NCBI GenBank assembly: GCA_017744715.1
Contig: JAGIAT010000002.1
Location: forward strand, 248,001-312,000
Length of the DNA: 64,000 nucleotides
DNA from: Niabella sp.
GTDB lineage: Bacteria > Bacteroidota > Bacteroidia > Chitinophagales > Chitinophagaceae
Reading direction: 5' to 3'
Part shown: positions 49,842-59,433 of the stretch, piece after piece
Position numbering within the stretch: position 1 is the first letter of the stretch
Layout of the letters: every line of letters begins with the position of its first letter
Notes under the pieces: model-generated
What the model saw: only the letters and a program-made list of their open reading frames with translations
What the model was told of the DNA's origin: nothing
The model's database searches: none
Translations under genes and position numbers: made by a program

Positions 49842-52792
49842 AGCGACCCATTCTGATTATCCTGCTGCTCCTGCCCATTTTGTCATTTGCACAGACCAGC
49901 GGCAGCGTGAAAGGCCTTGTTGCAGACTCTGTGCATGATTACGGCCTGCAGTCTGCAACGGTTACCGTGTATAAAAAGACGGATTCGGCCCTTGTCAATT
50001 ACCAGGTTACCAATAACCAGGGTGAGTTCAATATCGGCGAGCTGCCCTTTCGTACGCCACTTCTTGTTTCCATTACCTATTCCGGGTACAATGATTTTTC
50101 AAAAGAGGTATACCTGGACTCTCTAAAAAAAGATTTCGACTTCAAAAAAATAGGCCTTTCCAGGGACACGTCCCGCCAAATGGAGGAAGTGGTGGTAAAA
50201 TCGGTGGTACCGGTACGCATGAACGGAGATACCCTGGAAATAAACCCGGACGCTTTTAAACTGGATTCTTCTGCGGTTGTGGAAGACATGTTGCTGCGCG
50301 TGCCTGGCGTAACTATGTGGAGCGACGGCACCATTACCGTAAACGGTAAAAAGATCAGCAACGTATTTGTAGACGGTAAGCCTTTTTTTGGAGGTGGTCC
50401 GGAAATTGCCACCCAAAACCTGCCTAAAACCGCTATTGAAAAGATACAGGTATACCAGGAAAAAGATTACAGCAAACAAGAGCTTACCAATACCGAAATG
50501 GACTCAACCTTCACCATGAACATCAAAATGAAGCCGGAAAAAAGAAAGGGCTTCTTTGGAAAGGTTGGTGCGGGACTGGGCACCGATGATCATTATGAAG
50601 GCGACCTGACCATGCAGGGTTATAACAAAAAAACAAAACTGGCAATTGCCGGCAATCTTAATAACACCAATAAAACCATTCAGAATGTACGGGAGGCCAT
50701 TGAAAACAATACCTTCCGCTCTTATAACCGCAGGAACTTCGGCGCTCCGAACGCCAATGCAGCGGGGCTCAATACCGTGCATTACTTTGGGGCTTATCTG
50801 CAGCATAATTTTGACGAAAGCACCAATTCACGGTTTAATAACTCCATTGACGGCGAATATAATTTAAGAGACTCCAAAAACAACCAGCTCACCAACAGTA
50901 CTACTATCCAGAACCTTACTGATTATACGCTTACCAATATTACCGAACGGCGCAGCAACGGAAGTTCCCTGAACCAGTCCGTAGACGCCGGTTATGAAAA
51001 CAGGAAACAGGCAACTGCTTTTTCAACAAAGGCCAATTATACCTGGAACAATTCACAGTCTTCGAACGAAGGGCTTACCACAGCATACCGTAATGATACG
51101 CAGATGGCCAGCCAGCGCCGCAACAGTACGGCCGCTACTTCACATTCCAACAGCTTTAACCTGAACGGCTATTTCAATAACAACGACTATGACGAAGGCA
51201 TCAATAAGAAAAGTTTTTCAACCAGTTTTTCGGTAACCTCCAACAACAGCGAAAGCAACAGTACCCAGATCAGCCGGTTTGAATCTTTTGTTGACAGTAT
51301 TTATACGCAAAATACCGACCGGAAATACCACAATGAGAACTCCAACTTTACCACCAATATCGGGTTAAATTATAACGGGCTCCGCTCCCTGCTCTTTGGC
51401 AATTATAATTTCTGGAACATCAATATCGGCTTGCGGAATAATTTCCGCTACAACAAATCGGACCTGAATGCAGATGTATTGGAGCTGGATAGCGTTACCA
51501 ATACCTACCGGATCAATGAGGCGCTTACCAATGTTAATTCCGTAGTGAACATCGAAGACCGGCCGGGCATCAGCTTCTTTAAAACCATCAGCAGGGTACT
51601 TTCAGACCGGCATTATAAAAGCATCTCTTTCCGTACAGATCTGCAAAATCAGTTCCTTTATCAAAGAAATACATCTACGCTCAGTTACCGGAACCTGGAG
51701 CGGTCATTTCATTTCTTTACGCCGGCCTCATCCATTTACTATAATTACAACCGGTTTAACAAGTACAACCTGAACATCGGCGTTACGCACAGCAGCTCCG
51801 CCACCGCACCTACCATTGACCAGTTGTACCCGATCGTTGATAACATCAACAAGTATAATATTGTGGTGGGCAATCCCGATCTGAAATCGCCCCTGGGTAA
51901 CAACTTTAATTTCAACGCCAGTTACAATACCCAGCGGTTCAATGAAAAGACCACCTATTCCGCCAACCTGAACCTGGGGTATAACACTTTTAAAAATGGT
52001 ATTTCCGATAGCAGTATTTTTGGCAACAACGGTTCCCGAACCTCCTATTTGCTGAACATTAATGGGCGACGTTCGTTTAACGGCAATTTAGGAGCCAGCG
52101 CCTCTTACCGTATCAACAATAAAAATATGTTGCAGGTACGGTACAACGGCAGCATGGGTGGCTCGCACGCCCCGCAATACATAAAAACGCCGGCAGACCA
52201 GGTAGCCCAGTTAATTTATACCCAAACCCGCAGCCAGAATCATGGACTTCATCTTTTCTACAGCCTTACCGATCTTTTCAATATCTCCCTGGGAGAAAAC
52301 ATTACTACAAACAACAGTCAGCAGATCGGTACCGGCAAATCAGCGCTGAAGGCAACAACCTACGGAACCACGGCCCGCTTTACGCTGCTGGTGCCTAAGA
52401 ATTTTACGTTAAGCAGCAATGTTAACTACCTGAACAATATCTCCGCCAAAGACCAGTCGGAAAAAGCCACCATATGGAACGCTTACGCCACCTGGCGCTT
52501 CATGAAAATGAAACAGGCCGAGGTGAAACTATCCGTATTCGACATTCTCCGGCAGAACCGGAATATTTCGAACTTTGCCAACGACAACAATACTACCGGA
52601 ACTACCATCACCAACGGGATCCAGCAGTTTTACATGCTTACCCTTTCCTACTTCCCCCGGCAGTTTGGCGGCAGAACCGGCAAATCCGCACGCTCCGGAG
52701 GACGCCGCAGTGAAGCCGGTGAGCAACGGCAGCGCCCGCAACAGCAATCCCGGCAGCAAGGCGGCATGCAACGAAGAGGAGGGCGGAATTAG
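49838..52792 (+). CDS. Outer-membrane beta-barrel protein with receptor-like plug, copy 1
   Basis: The 984-residue product has a signal peptide (ILLLLPILSFAQ), a carboxypeptidase-regulatory-like domain (about 22-105), a plug-like region (MLLRVPGVTMWSDGTITVNG, VFVDGKPFFGG, ATQNLPKTAIEKIQVYQEKD) and a large barrel. The C-terminus is Arg/Gln/Gly-rich (GKSARSGGRRSEAGEQ, then QQQSRQQGGMQRRGG). It belongs to the TonB-receptor-like outer-membrane barrel family of Bacteroidota, whose members often lack a standard TonB box. Coupled to the propeller gene by a 4-base overlap. Substrate unknown. Confidence 0.82.
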   Translation: MKRPILIILLLLPILSFAQTSGSVKGLVADSVHDYGLQSATVTVYKKTDSALVNYQVTNNQGEFNIGELPFRTPLLVSITYSGYNDFSKEVYLDSLKKDFDFKKIGLSRDTSRQMEEVVVKSVVPVRMNGDTLEINPDAFKLDSSAVVEDMLLRVPGVTMWSDGTITVNGKKISNVFVDGKPFFGGGPEIATQNLPKTAIEKIQVYQEKDYSKQELTNTEMDSTFTMNIKMKPEKRKGFFGKVGAGLGTDDHYEGDLTMQGYNKKTKLAIAGNLNNTNKTIQNVREAIENNTFRSYNRRNFGAPNANAAGLNTVHYFGAYLQHNFDESTNSRFNNSIDGEYNLRDSKNNQLTNSTTIQNLTDYTLTNITERRSNGSSLNQSVDAGYENRKQATAFSTKANYTWNNSQSSNEGLTTAYRNDTQMASQRRNSTAATSHSNSFNLNGYFNNNDYDEGINKKSFSTSFSVTSNNSESNSTQISRFESFVDSIYTQNTDRKYHNENSNFTTNIGLNYNGLRSLLFGNYNFWNINIGLRNNFRYNKSDLNADVLELDSVTNTYRINEALTNVNSVVNIEDRPGISFFKTISRVLSDRHYKSISFRTDLQNQFLYQRNTSTLSYRNLERSFHFFTPASSIYYNYNRFNKYNLNIGVTHSSSATAPTIDQLYPIVDNINKYNIVVGNPDLKSPLGNNFNFNASYNTQRFNEKTTYSANLNLGYNTFKNGISDSSIFGNNGSRTSYLLNINGRRSFNGNLGASASYRINNKNMLQVRYNGSMGGSHAPQYIKTPADQVAQLIYTQTRSQNHGLHLFYSLTDLFNISLGENITTNNSQQIGTGKSALKATTYGTTARFTLLVPKNFTLSSNVNYLNNISAKDQSEKATIWNAYATWRFMKMKQAEVKLSVFDILRQNRNISNFANDNNTTGTTITNGIQQFYMLTLSYFPRQFGGRTGKSARSGGRRSEAGEQRQRPQQQSRQQGGMQRRGGRN

Positions 52793-53008
52793 GTTTTGTA
52801 CCAACACAGCCAACGTTACACAGCAACATAACATGCAGGTGAACACAACGCACTACCCTTTTGTGTTGTTATACGCAAAAGACCGCCGGCAGCAAACCAA
52901 CATAGGAACCGGTTGTTCGAAGCCACCTGCCACAACTTTTGACCCCGGCTTTTTTGCAGGTAAGGAAATCAACGGCAAGCTTTCCCAAAATATTAACAGT
53001 TAACCCAC

Positions 53009-53016
53009 TAAATTTG
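53009..53016 (+). promoter_or_regulatory. -7 box before propeller copy 2
   Basis: TAAATTTG matches TAnnTTTG and lies 20 bases before the TTG start at 53036. No -33 box was found at the right distance, so its use is uncertain. Confidence 0.4.
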
Positions 53017-53035
53017 AAAAACTAAATTCAAACGC

Positions 53036-54259
53036 TTGAGACACTGTTTACTGCCATTACCACTAATTTGCCTATGCCTTTTTGTGAATGCCCAGCCTCA
53101 AAAAATATATTTAAATCCCAAATCACCAGCCACAGAAAACCAATCGCATTTTGTAGACAGTCTGCGCTTCCTGACGCTGGAGGCCAAAGACGGCATCACC
53201 ATCGGGCAATGGGATAACCTGGAAATTACTGCTTCCTATTTTTTAATAACACAATACACGAACAGCGCGATACTTCTTTATGACAGAACGGGCCGCTTTG
53301 TAAAAAAAATCAGTTACAAAAAGCTGGGCGACGATTTTTACCCGCGCTATGATAAAAAAACGGAGGAACTGTCCTTTTATGGAGCCAACAAAAATTATGC
53401 ACTTACACCTAAGGACCGGATCAAAATTGAACTCAATTTCAGTAATTCCCGGAACCGGAAATATTATAAAAAATATATTATCGACTTAAAGGATCCCAAG
53501 CTGGAATTGAAAAAAAGCGTTCCCACAGAATATGACGTCAATAGTATGGCGCCTTTGTATGGCGATTACTATTATCGCTCAAAAGTAGCCACCAGCAAGC
53601 TTTATAAAGACAGCACGGGATACGAACTGAAGGTTTACAGGAATGGGAAGCTGGTAAAACAGTACTTCCTCTATAACCAGATCAATGCACCAAAATACCT
53701 GTATGATGAAGGCTATATAGCGGCCTTTGAATCGCAGGATACCGGCACGAAGTTCATTACAAGGCCCTACTGCGACACCATTTATAAAATAACCCGGGAC
53801 AGCCTGTACCCCGCTTTTCAGATGGTAATGCCATTGGAAAACGCTCTGCCGCCCAGTTTTTTTACCACGCCATTTAAGAACAAAGCGGAATGGGATAATT
53901 TCCGGCAGAACAATAACTGGATGTTCCGCCAGATGTATCATTTTATAGAAACACCGGCTTTTTACTTTTTTATAGCCGGGTTCCTTTACAATTCGGGGGT
54001 GTACATGTACGACAAAAAAAGGCAAATAGCGTATCAGACTTCTAAAATAAAAGCAGATAGCACCACCTTTAGTATAAATGTTTTATCTGGTTATAATATG
54101 CTGCTTAGAGACCGTGTTTTTTACAAACTTTTATCACCGGATGCGATCCGCGAATCTTATAAACCGGTTGCCGGTAAAACACCCCCTGAAGCTATAGAAG
54201 CCATTATCAATAAAAAATCAAACGCAGCCGTTATTGCTGTGTTTACATTGAAAAACTAA
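53036..54259 (+). CDS. Secreted 6-bladed beta-propeller-type protein, copy 2
   Basis: A 407-residue paralogue of the gene at 48591. The start is TTG at 53036, giving RHCLLPLPLICLCLFVNAQ as signal peptide; there is no in-frame ATG nearby. Shared features include VDSLRFLTLEAKDG near the start, AILLYDRTGRFVKKISYKK, VMPLENALPPSFFTTPFKN (compare LPMDNAVPASFFNADF in copy 1) and YDKKRQIAY. Three bases separate it from its barrel partner. Confidence 0.72.
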   Translation: MRHCLLPLPLICLCLFVNAQPQKIYLNPKSPATENQSHFVDSLRFLTLEAKDGITIGQWDNLEITASYFLITQYTNSAILLYDRTGRFVKKISYKKLGDDFYPRYDKKTEELSFYGANKNYALTPKDRIKIELNFSNSRNRKYYKKYIIDLKDPKLELKKSVPTEYDVNSMAPLYGDYYYRSKVATSKLYKDSTGYELKVYRNGKLVKQYFLYNQINAPKYLYDEGYIAAFESQDTGTKFITRPYCDTIYKITRDSLYPAFQMVMPLENALPPSFFTTPFKNKAEWDNFRQNNNWMFRQMYHFIETPAFYFFIAGFLYNSGVYMYDKKRQIAYQTSKIKADSTTFSINVLSGYNMLLRDRVFYKLLSPDAIRESYKPVAGKTPPEAIEAIINKKSNAAVIAVFTLKN

Positions 54260-54262
54260 CAC

Positions 54263-57085
54263 ATGAGGCTGATCCTTATCACTACTTTCCTGCTGCTGAC
54301 CGGCATGGCCGCGGTTGGCCAAACCGGCAAACTAACGGGGCTGGTTACTGACTCTGTGAGCCATACACCCCTGGAATCTGCCACAGTCACCATTTTCCGG
54401 AAAGACTCCGGTATGGTGTCCTATAAGCTCACCGATAAAAATGGAAATTACTTGCTCGAAAACCTGCCTGCCACCGATTCGCTGTTCCTGGACATCAGCT
54501 ATGTAGGATACCGCAGCTACCGGCAACCGTTGCAACTCAGCCGTTCCAAAACAGATACCATCAATGCATCCCTGTCCATCGGCTTTGATGAAAAAGATAA
54601 TGTTACCGTAACGGCCATGATCCCCGTAAAAATGGAGGGCGATACACTGGTCATCAATCCCGCCGCGTTTAAAATGAAACCGGATGCGGTTGCAGAGGAG
54701 CTGTTAACCCAGGTGCCGGGCGTAGTGGTTTGGTCCGATGGTTCTATTACGGTAAATGGAAGACAGGTAAAGAATCTGCTGGTAGACGGAAAACAGTTTA
54801 TGGGTTCCTCCGATCCTAAAATCGCTACTCAAAACCTGCCTAAAACCGCCATCGATAAAATTCAATTGTACCAGGAGTATGACCGGTCCAAGATCGGGCA
54901 ACAGAAAACGGCGCAGGACTCGGTGCTTACCATGAATATTAAATTAAAAGAAGAAAGCAAAAAAGGCTATTTCGGCAAGCTAACCGCCGGCTATGGCACC
55001 GGCGACCACTACGAAGGGAACCTGTCTTACCAGGTATATGATAAAAAAAGGAGCCTGGGCATCGGAGGGGGCATCAATAACATTAATAAAAATATCGGGA
55101 ACCTGCAGGAGCTGTTCCAGAACAGCACGTACCGTACCTATAATCCCAACCTGGATTATGTAGGGCAATTTGGCTCCAACGGGTTGAACCGTAATCATTC
55201 AATTGGTGCCGTATATACCCAGGACTTTAATAAAGCGGCCAATTCAAGACAGAATAACCGCATTACACTTAACTATAACCAATCCGGAACAAAGGCTTAT
55301 ATCACCAATCTAAATTTGCAGAACCGTACCACGCGGGATAATCCGCAGTTTATTAAAGATGAAGGTGTTCAAAACAACGCTGGAAACAAGCATATCTTCG
55401 GAGTCGATTATTCAAAAACAAGCAGCTATAACGACCGGCTTCAGGTAAACGGAAATGCAGAGCTGAACCAGGATCGCGGTAACGCCAAACAATTTACAGA
55501 AGTAAAAGACACTTCAGGCCGTTTGCAAAGCACCAATGATGCGGCAACCGTTTCTTCAAGCCGGTCAAACAAAGAAAGTCTGAGTGTTGCGTATGGAAAA
55601 TCCGACTGGGAGTATCCGCTTCGCAATATCAGTTTCAGTGTAGACGGTAACCATTACGGGTCGGTATCCGAAAGAGATGTCACCAGCCGCTTTCAGTCCT
55701 TTACCGAAACCGGAAAAGACACTGCATATAACCGCCATTATAAAAATGATAATGACGGACTGAACATCACGGGCACCATTGATTACGGAGGCTTTAAACG
55801 GCTGTTGCTGGGCAGGTATAATCTCTGGGGCATTGATCTGAAATTATCCCAGTGGTTCAACTATAATAAACAGGTAAATAATGCTACCGTTTCAGATTTT
55901 GACAGCACCATCCAACAGCTGATTGTTAACAAACGGCTTACCAATTCCAATACAAAAGAGTTCATGGAATATACCCCTTACCTGTCGGCTACCAAAAGTT
56001 TTAATAAATGGAGCGACCGGATGTCGCGGTGGATCAACATCAGTGCCAGCATTTTTGATGATCTGAAGAGCGAAAAAAATCATTCATCGATTGCAGAGCG
56101 GAATCTTAACCGGTCGTTCCAGTTCCTCCGGTATGAGGGGAATATTAATTACAGTTATTCAAAGCGAAATAAATACCGGTCTTATTCAAACCTGAGCTAC
56201 AAGAAAAATTTCGAGTTTGCGTCCATCGATCAGCTGTATACGATCACCGATGACATCAATGCCTATACCATAAGATATGGCAATCCGTATCTTAAGAACC
56301 GCGTCAATCATATGGTATCCATGTATGCCAGTTTCAATACCGAAGACCAAAAATCGCCTTATTCTTTCAATGGGGACCTCAATGCCGGGTACCGGAAAAC
56401 CCTGGATCCGGTAACGGACAGTATCATTAACGACAATTCCGGAAAACGGTTCTATTATTATACCAACGCGGATAAAAGCTTTAATACCAATTTTAATTAT
56501 CACGTCAATATCTCCCGCAAATTGGGAAAAAGCACGTTGCAATTAATGTACAACGGATCGCAGAACTATTCGATATTGCCGAGTTATATAGATGGGGTAT
56601 ACACCAATAGCCGTAATAATTCTGTAAGCAATAATTTTAACCTGCAATTCTCGCTGCGGTCCATACTGGTGCTGACCGTTGGGGAATCCTTTCAAAGCTA
56701 CAAATCGAAGCAAACGGCCAACGGCCTTTCCTCCTACAGAAATACCGGGTCTACGACAAAGTTTGGCGCCACGCTGAACCTGCCAAAGAGCTTTACATTC
56801 AGCAGCACGTTTAACATGACCGATAACAGCGGACTGGAAAAAACCATGCTTTTATGGAATGCTTTTGCTACCTACCGGTTTATGAAGCAGCAGGCCGAGT
56901 GTAAATTTTCTGCAATGGATATTTTAAAGCGCTATCAAAATATCAGCAATAACGTAAATATTGACGGTACCACCACCCGTATTACGAATGGCTTACAGCA
57001 ATACTTCCTGCTTACTTTTTCTTACTACCCTCGAAAGTTTGGCAAAAAAGAATTGAAACAAAAGAAAACGGAGCAGGTTTGGTAA
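54263..57085 (+). CDS. Outer-membrane beta-barrel protein with receptor-like plug, copy 2
   Basis: A 940-residue paralogue of the protein at 49838. It keeps the signal peptide, the N-terminal domain and the plug landmarks LLTQVPGVVVWSDGSITVNG, LLVDGKQFMG and ATQNLPKTAIDKIQLYQEYD. The barrel ends QYFLLTFSYYPRKFGKK, as does copy 1 (LTLSYFPRQFGG), but the Arg/Gln-rich tail is replaced by a short Lys-rich one. The pair propeller-barrel is therefore duplicated as a unit. No peptidase, lipoprotein or enzyme gene is mixed in to hint at substrate. Confidence 0.8.
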   Translation: MRLILITTFLLLTGMAAVGQTGKLTGLVTDSVSHTPLESATVTIFRKDSGMVSYKLTDKNGNYLLENLPATDSLFLDISYVGYRSYRQPLQLSRSKTDTINASLSIGFDEKDNVTVTAMIPVKMEGDTLVINPAAFKMKPDAVAEELLTQVPGVVVWSDGSITVNGRQVKNLLVDGKQFMGSSDPKIATQNLPKTAIDKIQLYQEYDRSKIGQQKTAQDSVLTMNIKLKEESKKGYFGKLTAGYGTGDHYEGNLSYQVYDKKRSLGIGGGINNINKNIGNLQELFQNSTYRTYNPNLDYVGQFGSNGLNRNHSIGAVYTQDFNKAANSRQNNRITLNYNQSGTKAYITNLNLQNRTTRDNPQFIKDEGVQNNAGNKHIFGVDYSKTSSYNDRLQVNGNAELNQDRGNAKQFTEVKDTSGRLQSTNDAATVSSSRSNKESLSVAYGKSDWEYPLRNISFSVDGNHYGSVSERDVTSRFQSFTETGKDTAYNRHYKNDNDGLNITGTIDYGGFKRLLLGRYNLWGIDLKLSQWFNYNKQVNNATVSDFDSTIQQLIVNKRLTNSNTKEFMEYTPYLSATKSFNKWSDRMSRWINISASIFDDLKSEKNHSSIAERNLNRSFQFLRYEGNINYSYSKRNKYRSYSNLSYKKNFEFASIDQLYTITDDINAYTIRYGNPYLKNRVNHMVSMYASFNTEDQKSPYSFNGDLNAGYRKTLDPVTDSIINDNSGKRFYYYTNADKSFNTNFNYHVNISRKLGKSTLQLMYNGSQNYSILPSYIDGVYTNSRNNSVSNNFNLQFSLRSILVLTVGESFQSYKSKQTANGLSSYRNTGSTTKFGATLNLPKSFTFSSTFNMTDNSGLEKTMLLWNAFATYRFMKQQAECKFSAMDILKRYQNISNNVNIDGTTTRITNGLQQYFLLTFSYYPRKFGKKELKQKKTEQVW

Positions 57086-57204
57086 ACGGCCGCTGAAAAC
57101 CGGACGCCCGGGGATTTATATATAACGGTTTGCGCTTACGGTAACCAAAGCAGCCATTCCTGCAAAAATCTGCCGCAGCTTTCTATTAAATGAAAAACTG
57201 TGTA

Positions 57205-57212
57205 TATATTTG
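57205..57212 (+). promoter_or_regulatory. -7 box of the lpxR-like gene
   Basis: TATATTTG, a full TAnnTTTG match, 21 bases before the ATG at 57234. The -33 position holds only TTTC-like sequence. Confidence 0.5.
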
Positions 57213-57233
57213 ATTTGTTTATTCGATCCGATA

Positions 57234-58157
57234 ATGGTCTGCTTACTCAGAACGGCGTTTCTTATTTTTATTGTTCTTTTTTCCGTACCGGCAACTGCGC
57301 AAACCCAGCGCCAGGTTACCATTATTTCCGAAAATGACGGGTATATTTCGGTGAATAATGACGGCTATTACACCAACGGTTTAAAATTTTCTTACCAGTG
57401 GAGACGGGTACCTGCCGAAACGCGCCGTGAAAGAACCAATACGTTCCAGCTGGGCCAGCTGATTTACACTTCGCAGTTTGCCGGTGAAGCAGCACTCGAC
57501 CGGCCGATCACCGGCTACCTGTATGCCGATTTTCATCAATCCGTTTTTAATAAGAAGCAAGACCTGCTGAAATGGGGTATCGGCTTTGGCCTGATTGGTC
57601 CGCCGGCTTTCGGAAAGGAAATGCAGGAGCGGGTGCACCAGGTGATGCAGATCTACAAACCTAAAAACTGGGATAAACAATTACGTGCCGATTGGGGGCT
57701 CACCGCAGACGCTTCCTGGTCGCCGCAGCTTAAAAAAAACCGTAACAGCTCCTTGCTGGAAATGAAGCCCCTGCTTTCGGTAACGGCAGGCAATTTCTTT
57801 ACCCATGCCACACTGGGGTCTGCCTTCTTGCTGGGCAGGTCTAATCTTAATAATGCCACGGTATTTTGGGATCATCATAAAGGGACCACGAAGGCGGACC
57901 GGGAGTATTTTGCCTACGTGTTTCCAGCTGTATCGTTCAAGGCATATGATGCCACGGTACAGGGCGGTATGTTTAAAAAAGGCCCCGAGCCAATTGAAGG
58001 ACGGCTGAACCCTGTTTTTTTTCAGACCCGCATGGGTGTTATGTATTCCGGTAATAAGCTCTCTCTTGGAGCCGCAGCCGTTTACGAAAGTAAACAATCG
58101 CTTACACAAGGTTCCACTCAGTGGTACGGCAGTTTACAGGTTGGGTTTATGTGGTAA
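57234..58157 (+). CDS. Lipid A deacylase LpxR-family outer-membrane protein
   Basis: LpxR removes the 3'-acyloxyacyl group of lipid A in the outer membrane. From the ATG at 57234 (preferred over a TTG at 57210), the product has 307 residues and a signal peptide ending ATAQ. The family signature is present: ISENDGYISVNNDGYYTNGLKFSY, with conserved Asn, Asp, Tyr-Thr-Asn-Gly (in pieces). GQLIYT and PITGYLYADF also match. A barrel-like C-terminus ends in FMW. It is transcribed alone and is convergent with prfA. Confidence 0.85.
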   Translation: MVCLLRTAFLIFIVLFSVPATAQTQRQVTIISENDGYISVNNDGYYTNGLKFSYQWRRVPAETRRERTNTFQLGQLIYTSQFAGEAALDRPITGYLYADFHQSVFNKKQDLLKWGIGFGLIGPPAFGKEMQERVHQVMQIYKPKNWDKQLRADWGLTADASWSPQLKKNRNSSLLEMKPLLSVTAGNFFTHATLGSAFLLGRSNLNNATVFWDHHKGTTKADREYFAYVFPAVSFKAYDATVQGGMFKKGPEPIEGRLNPVFFQTRMGVMYSGNKLSLGAAAVYESKQSLTQGSTQWYGSLQVGFMW

Positions 58158-58213
58158 GTGCCAAATCCTAAAACTCAAATGCCAAATATCAAATTCCAAA
58201 ATGCTGATCAGGC
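58158..58213. repeat. Degenerate repeat between lpxR-like gene and prfA
   Basis: Imperfect units TGCCAAATCC, TGCCAAATATC and ATTCCAAAATGC occupy the gap between two convergent stop codons. It is another unrelated member of the short boundary repeats in this window. Confidence 0.6.
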
Positions 58214-59278
58214 TTACTCCTGCTTTGCCAGCTTTTCGGAGTTTTCAGCAAACTGCAGCTGGTCGATAAATTCCTGGATCTCTCCATTCATAAACGCATC
58301 CAGGTTATAAGAAGTAAGATTGATGCGGTGGTCGGTAACCCTTCCCTGCGGATAGTTATAGGTCCGGATCTTGGCGCTCCGGTCTCCGGAACTCACCAGG
58401 CTTTTCCGGTGCCGGGAAATTTCTTCTTCCTGTTTGCGCACCTGCTCTTCATATAATTTGGTACGCAGCATCTGCATCGCTTTTTCCCGGTTGCCCAGCT
58501 GGGTACGCTCGGTTTGGCAGATCACTACGGTACCCGTGGGAAGGTGGGTTAACATTACTTTGGTTTCCACCTTGTTTACGTTTTGTCCGCCGGCTCCGCC
58601 GCTTCGGGCGGTTTCCATCTTCACATCGCTTTCCCGCAATTCAAAATCAATTTCCTCGGCTTCCGGCATTACCGCCACCGTTGCGGCAGAAGTATGCACC
58701 CGTCCCTGTGTTTCCGTATCCGGAACGCGTTGCACCCGGTGCACGCCGCTTTCAAATTTGAGGGTACCATACACATCATCACCGGTTACTTCCAGCTGCA
58801 CTTCCTTATACCCGCCCACTGTTCCTTCACTTTCGCTGAGTACCGCCGTTTTAAATCCATGCCGTTCGCAATATTTTATGTACATCCGCAACAGGTCGCC
58901 CGCAAAAAGGCTGGCTTCATCTCCACCCGTGCCGGCACGTATTTCCATGATTACGTCTTTTTCATCCTGTGGATCCTTTGGAATCAGCAACTGACGGATA
59001 TGCGCCTCCATTTGCTCCTTCCGGTCTTCCAGGCCCGTTACTTCTTCTTTTGCCAGTTCCCGCAGTTCCTCATCATCTCCGTTCAGCGCTTCTTTGTTAA
59101 ACTCCAGGTCATCCAGCAGTTTTTTATAGTCGTTATATGCGGTAACAATCTTTTCCAGGCTCCGGTATTCCTTACTGGTTGCTGCAAATTTTTTATTATT
59201 TCCCACAATCTCCGGGTTTGTAAGCGCAATCCCCAGCTGATCGTATTTTGCCTTTATGGCTTCCAGTTTATCTAACAT
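58214..59278 (-). CDS. prfA: Peptide chain release factor 1
   Basis: RF1 reads UAA and UAG and triggers peptide release. The ATG at 59278 gives 354 residues. The codon-recognition motif is P186-D-T188 (family PxT) and the catalytic GGQ is at 230-232 ([11 protein letters not shown]). RF1-type HRVQRVP and [15 protein letters not shown] distinguish it from RF2. No frameshift site is present, as expected for RF1. Confidence 0.97.
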   Translation of the reverse strand: MLDKLEAIKAKYDQLGIALTNPEIVGNNKKFAATSKEYRSLEKIVTAYNDYKKLLDDLEFNKEALNGDDEELRELAKEEVTGLEDRKEQMEAHIRQLLIPKDPQDEKDVIMEIRAGTGGDEASLFAGDLLRMYIKYCERHGFKTAVLSESEGTVGGYKEVQLEVTGDDVYGTLKFESGVHRVQRVPDTETQGRVHTSAATVAVMPEAEEIDFELRESDVKMETARSGGAGGQNVNKVETKVMLTHLPTGTVVICQTERTQLGNREKAMQMLRTKLYEEQVRKQEEEISRHRKSLVSSGDRSAKIRTYNYPQGRVTDHRINLTSYNLDAFMNGEIQEFIDQLQFAENSEKLAKQE

Positions 59279-59421
59279 CAAAAAATTTATTTTGAATCAA
59301 CAGGGCGCAAAGGTAAACAGATTTGGGGATTTGAGCATTCAGTTTCGGGAATTGAACATTCAGATTTCAGATATTAGTCCTCAGCGCTCAGATTGAAACA
59401 CGGTGAATCCCGCCGGGTATC

Positions 59422-59429
59422 TATCTTTG
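59422..59429 (+). promoter_or_regulatory. -7 box abutting the amidohydrolase start
   Basis: TATCTTTG is a perfect TAnnTTTG match ending 4 bases before the ATG at 59434. Transcription would start at or next to the ATG, predicting a leaderless message. Confidence 0.45.
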
Positions 59430-59433
59430 AACC

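Noticed and set aside
52833..53003. 56-codon ORF between the two propeller/barrel pairs as a peptide precursor
   Set aside because: No signal, cleavage or precursor motif, and its frame simply continues from a shadow of the upstream gene.
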